NCBI RefSeq assembly: GCF_006376675.1
Contig: NZ_VEWK01000009.1
Span: 124,001 to 188,000 of the forward strand
Origin: Brucella pecoris
GTDB lineage: Bacteria; Pseudomonadota; Alphaproteobacteria; Rhizobiales; Rhizobiaceae
DNA: 64,000 nucleotides
Direction: 5' to 3'
Numbering within the stretch: the stretch's first letter is position 1; each line of letters begins with the position of its first letter. The notes under the pieces are model-generated. The model was not told where the DNA came from and made no database searches. It was given only the letters and a program-made list of their open reading frames with translations. The translations under genes and the position numbers were made by a program. Positions 61,162 to 64,000 of this stretch are shown here, in pieces.

Positions 61162-62080
61162 CGATGAAATCCTCTTCCTGATTGACCGGGTCGCCGACCT
61201 TGACTGTGAAATGAATGCCGGATTTGCCGAGCGTGCACTTGAAAAGCTGCTGATCGCCGGCGCGCAGGCGCACCTGTTCCATGGCGTCGGCGGGCAGTTT
61301 CAGAACCTGCCCGATTTCAAGCATCGACAATGCGTCCAGCGTCATCGATCCCTGCTGGATGAAAGCTTCGAGTTCGATGCGTGCACGGCTGACTTCCTGC
61401 CGCATCTTCTTCGCCCAGGTCGGATCGGCCTGATCCATCGGACGGCGCAGAAAGGCTGCGACTGCATCCTGCATCGGCTTGTGTGTGCTGCGCGGCAAAA
61501 GCAGATGAACCTGCCCGGTTCTGCCTGCGGCAGTGACATCGATGCGGCATACAAAAAGGCGCGAGCGCTCGAAATTCTCACGGTCGAATTCAGCCGTGTC
61601 GGTGCATTCACCGGGAATGAAAAGCGTCTTTCCGTTTCCGGCAAAAACCTGATCGAGCGAACCGGCAAGATGACCGGCAAGCAGCGCAGAAATCTTGTGT
61701 TCCAGCATGCCGAACGGGCGCTCGTCATCGACGCTACCCATATTACCCTGTGCGCCATACATCGCTTCAATCACGGAGAAAACGAGCGCAGCATCGGCAG
61801 TGAGGTAGAGCGTACAGCCCCAGCGCTCGGCCTTCAGCGGCGCGATGATCGCCGCCTTGTCGAGAATGTCGGCAAAGGCAGCATCGTCGGTGCTTTCCAC
61901 CTGGCCTGCTTCAATGTCGAATGCAGCGGCACTGCCATGTTTCAACCGGTCGCAGAAATGTGTCGAGGCATCCTTGAACACATGGGCAAGCGATTTCAAA
62001 TCGTCGCCCGAAAGGCCCGCTGCACGCAGCAGATTCTCGGCCAGAACATCGGTTTTGCGGTTTTGCCCCAATGTCGTCAT
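61142..62080 (-). CDS. fliM: Flagellar motor switch protein FliM
   Basis: 312 residues from the ATG at 62080, one base after the motA stop. It has a CheC-like middle domain and a C-terminal SpoA domain (EIGQVLKLPADAMEQVRLRA, GDQQLFKCTLGKSGIHFTVK). The N-terminal CheY-binding motif of enterics is not obvious, as in other rhizobia with divergent FliM. It is the third C-ring protein and receives the chemotaxis signal. Confidence 0.88.
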   Translation of the reverse strand: MTTLGQNRKTDVLAENLLRAAGLSGDDLKSLAHVFKDASTHFCDRLKHGSAAAFDIEAGQVESTDDAAFADILDKAAIIAPLKAERWGCTLYLTADAALVFSVIEAMYGAQGNMGSVDDERPFGMLEHKISALLAGHLAGSLDQVFAGNGKTLFIPGECTDTAEFDRENFERSRLFVCRIDVTAAGRTGQVHLLLPRSTHKPMQDAVAAFLRRPMDQADPTWAKKMRQEVSRARIELEAFIQQGSMTLDALSMLEIGQVLKLPADAMEQVRLRAGDQQLFKCTLGKSGIHFTVKVGDPVNQEEDFIDELVAG

Positions 62081-62081
62081 C

Positions 62082-62954
62082 TTACGCCGCCTGCTGGGTC
62101 GGCGCGCTTGCCATGGTTTCCTGCTCGACCACGTCGATGGTCGGGCGATCATAGGCAGAGATGGTCTTGCGGCCATACTCCACGGCGATCTGCGGCAGGG
62201 AACCGTTCATATAGGCGAGGAGCGTCTGCTTCACGACGATGTAGAGACGATTGTTCTTTTCGCGGGTCGATTTGATCTTGGCTGCGATCGGGCCGACCAC
62301 GCCGTAAGAGAAAAAGATACCGGCAAAGGTGCCGACAAGGGCAGCGCCGATCAGATGGCCCAGCACTTCCGGCGACTGGTCCAGCGCGCCCATGGCCTTG
62401 ATGACGCCGAGAACGGCGGCCACGATACCGAGCGCAGGCAGAGCTTCGGAAATACTGACCATTGCTTGGTAGGGCTTGAGCTTGTCGCGGGCGATGGTGT
62501 GGATTTCCTCGTCCATCAGTGCTTCGATTTCATGCGAGCGCACATTGCCGACGATGATGAGGCGGCAATAATCGCAGATGAAATGGGTAAGGTCCTCTTT
62601 CTTCAATACGCTCGGATAGGCCTGAAAGATCGACGATTCCTTCGGATTGTCGATGTGGACTTCCACTTCGTTGCGCGACTTTGCGCGCAGCTCGCGCATC
62701 AGGCTGTAGAGCAGGCCCAGAATGTCCAGATAGTCACGCTGCTTTGGAACCGCATTGCTGAATGCTTCCATGCAGGCGCGACCCGTGTCTTTCACGAGCG
62801 AGAAAGGGTTGGCGATGAAGAAGGTCCCGAGTGCGGCACCCAGAATGATGACGAACTCCCAAGGCTGGATAAGCACGCTGACATGTCCGCCCATGGCGAT
62901 AAAGCCGCCCAGCATACAGCCCAGTGTGATGACAAGACCGACAATAATGCCCAA
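62082..62954 (-). CDS. motA: Flagellar motor stator protein MotA
   Basis: 290 residues with four membrane helices and a cytoplasmic loop. The two proline-containing helices of the MotA/TolQ family appear in [20 protein letters not shown] and the preceding [20 protein letters not shown]. It forms the proton channel with MotB, which is not in this window. First gene of the minus-strand unit motA-fliM-(157 aa)-fliN-fliG-flhB-(165 aa). It is divergent from the DUF1217 gene. Confidence 0.95.
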   Translation of the reverse strand: MGIIVGLVITLGCMLGGFIAMGGHVSVLIQPWEFVIILGAALGTFFIANPFSLVKDTGRACMEAFSNAVPKQRDYLDILGLLYSLMRELRAKSRNEVEVHIDNPKESSIFQAYPSVLKKEDLTHFICDYCRLIIVGNVRSHEIEALMDEEIHTIARDKLKPYQAMVSISEALPALGIVAAVLGVIKAMGALDQSPEVLGHLIGAALVGTFAGIFFSYGVVGPIAAKIKSTREKNNRLYIVVKQTLLAYMNGSLPQIAVEYGRKTISAYDRPTIDVVEQETMASAPTQQAA

Positions 62955-63099
62955 AGCTCGAGACTCCCGTACATTCTCTTTGTCGGGAACCTAAGCGCTG
63001 CGGCTTGCGCGAACCTTGTCTGTAGCGCGCAAATAAAATCAGCTTCGGACAAGCTTGGTCTTTCATAAAGGATTGAAATACCGGAAGGGGGTCATGCGC

Positions 63100-63888
63100 A
63101 TGGTCGATACGATGACGAGCTATCGCCTGATTGCGTCGGATATGGCGCGGTCGTTGCAGCGTGTTTCGAAGGAACCGATGGTGGAGCGGGAAACCGCCTA
63201 CTACAAGGAGAATATCGGCAAGGTGAAATCCATCGATGATTTCATGGCCGATAGCCGCCTTTATAATTACGCGATGAAGGCGTTCGGTCTGGAAGACATG
63301 GCCTTCGCCAAGGCGTTCGTCCGCAAGATATTGACCGAGGGCGTCACGAGCGACGATGCCATGGCGAACAAGCTGACCGACAAGCGCTACAAGGAATTTG
63401 CGACCGTCTTCGATTTCGCAGGCAAGGGCGCGGAAGCGACTGAGAGCACTGCGGCGCAGCAAGGCGTCGTGGACAAATATCTTCGCCAGACGCTGGAGAC
63501 GGAAGCCGGAAGCCAGAATGAAGGCGTGCGGCTTGCGCTTTATTTCGCACGCAAGGCGCCGACCATCACCAATGCCTACGAAATCCTTGGTGACAGGGCA
63601 CTGGTGTCGATGATCCAGACGACCTTCGGCTGGCCATCCAGCATATCCAATGCCGATATCGACAAACAGGCGAAGATGATCTCGGAGAAGATCGACTTCA
63701 CCAAGATGTCCGATCCCGAATATGTATCGAAGCTCATTTCGCGCTTCACCGCCATGTATGAGATGAACAATCCGACGGCGAGCAGCCCGGCGTCGATTGC
63801 GTCCCTACTTTTGGGCGGAACCTCGTCTGTCGGCATTTCGATGGATATCCTGAGCACCTTGCAGAACTTCAAGCCGGGCGGGCGCTAG
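63100..63888 (+). CDS. DUF1217 flagellar-cluster protein
   Basis: 262 residues from the ATG at 63100, eight bases after GGGGG; ATGs at 63094 and 63055 are in frame but poorly placed. Soluble, helical, with MTSYRLIASDMARSLQRVSK and repeated KEPMVERETAYYKENIGKV-type helices typical of DUF1217, found only with rhizobial flagellar genes. There is no signal peptide. It is followed after 3 bp by flgF, so they are cotranscribed. The function is unproven. Confidence 0.85.
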   Translation: MVDTMTSYRLIASDMARSLQRVSKEPMVERETAYYKENIGKVKSIDDFMADSRLYNYAMKAFGLEDMAFAKAFVRKILTEGVTSDDAMANKLTDKRYKEFATVFDFAGKGAEATESTAAQQGVVDKYLRQTLETEAGSQNEGVRLALYFARKAPTITNAYEILGDRALVSMIQTTFGWPSSISNADIDKQAKMISEKIDFTKMSDPEYVSKLISRFTAMYEMNNPTASSPASIASLLLGGTSSVGISMDILSTLQNFKPGGR

Positions 63889-63891
63889 ACG

Positions 63892-64000
63892 ATGCAGAAT
63901 AATTCGATCTATGTCGGGCTTTCGTCGCTCATCACGCTGGAACGGCGGATGGATGCCATTGCCCACAACGTCGCCAATGTTTCTACGGTGGGTTTTCGGG
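63892..64000 (+). CDS. flgF: Flagellar basal-body rod protein FlgF, 5' part only
   Basis: 36 codons remain before the window end: MQNNSIYVGLSSLITLERRM and then DAIAHNVANVSTVGFR, the N-terminal signature of flagellar rod/hook proteins. Position after DUF1217 and the usual rhizobial order favour FlgF over FlgG. The product is a proximal rod component assembled through the type III export system. Confidence 0.85.
   Translation, partial: MQNNSIYVGLSSLITLERRMDAIAHNVANVSTVGFR

Overview
The window looks like part of the second chromosome of a Brucella/Ochrobactrum-type alphaproteobacterium (Rhizobiales). The evidence is a protein I recognise as Brucella VjbR heading a rhizobial-type flagellar cluster, an Omp10 lipoprotein, homospermidine synthase, a type III ornithine decarboxylase behind a likely speF-type leader RNA, and many copies of short palindromic intergenic repeats of the kind common in this group. 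From memory, Brucella omp10, gnd and vjbR all lie on chromosome II at comparable distances; I could not verify this. Almost all the DNA is ordinary coding sequence. I see no rRNA, tRNA, IS element, prophage or CRISPR array.

Layout. 1-3.6 kb: a truncated CycA-like permease, an SGNH-fold protein lacking catalytic residues, and a lytic transglycosylase. 3.9-6.4 kb: galU and a GntP permease. 6.5-12.1 kb: a BBP2-type outer membrane protein, KpsF isomerase, the nfeD-stomatin pair flanked by 8-bp repeat arrays, and ferrochelatase. 12.3-18.1 kb: omp10, homospermidine synthase, pabB-pabC and oligoendopeptidase F. 18.4-22.2 kb: an NtrC-like regulator with a degenerate AAA+ domain, then a DUF882 peptidase with a candidate CtrA site upstream. 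22.3-32.4 kb: eda, a muramidase, trhO, modABC, a GNAT enzyme, a NicO/DUF1007 metal-transport pair, and an amidase-LysR unit. 32.4-34.8 kb: structured leader RNA, ornithine decarboxylase and a GNAT enzyme.

34.8-45.7 kb is a polysaccharide locus: a Wzz/GNVR protein without a kinase domain, a Wzx-like flippase, and two divergent tightly overlapping operons (GT4-WecG-DUF6492 and GT2-Wzy-Gfo/Idh), followed by a second Gfo/Idh gene. No priming glycosyltransferase or outer-membrane exporter is seen in it. 45.7-48 kb holds a MOSC protein and gnd; 48-52.2 kb a four-gene ABC importer; 52.6-56.5 kb an EmrAB-type efflux pair divergent from its TetR regulator, with two near-identical operators between them. 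56.8-64 kb holds vjbR and the flagellar genes flhB, fliG, fliN, fliM and motA with two uncharacterised cluster members on the minus strand, then a DUF1217 gene and the start of flgF on the plus strand.

The most unusual signals are not whole genes. They are the palindromic repeat family, five copies of which begin directly at a gene's stop codon; the 8-bp repeat arrays that put a stop codon in every unit; the missing catalytic residues in two otherwise standard proteins; and strong dyad symmetry upstream of vjbR and in the emrA-tetR intergenic region.
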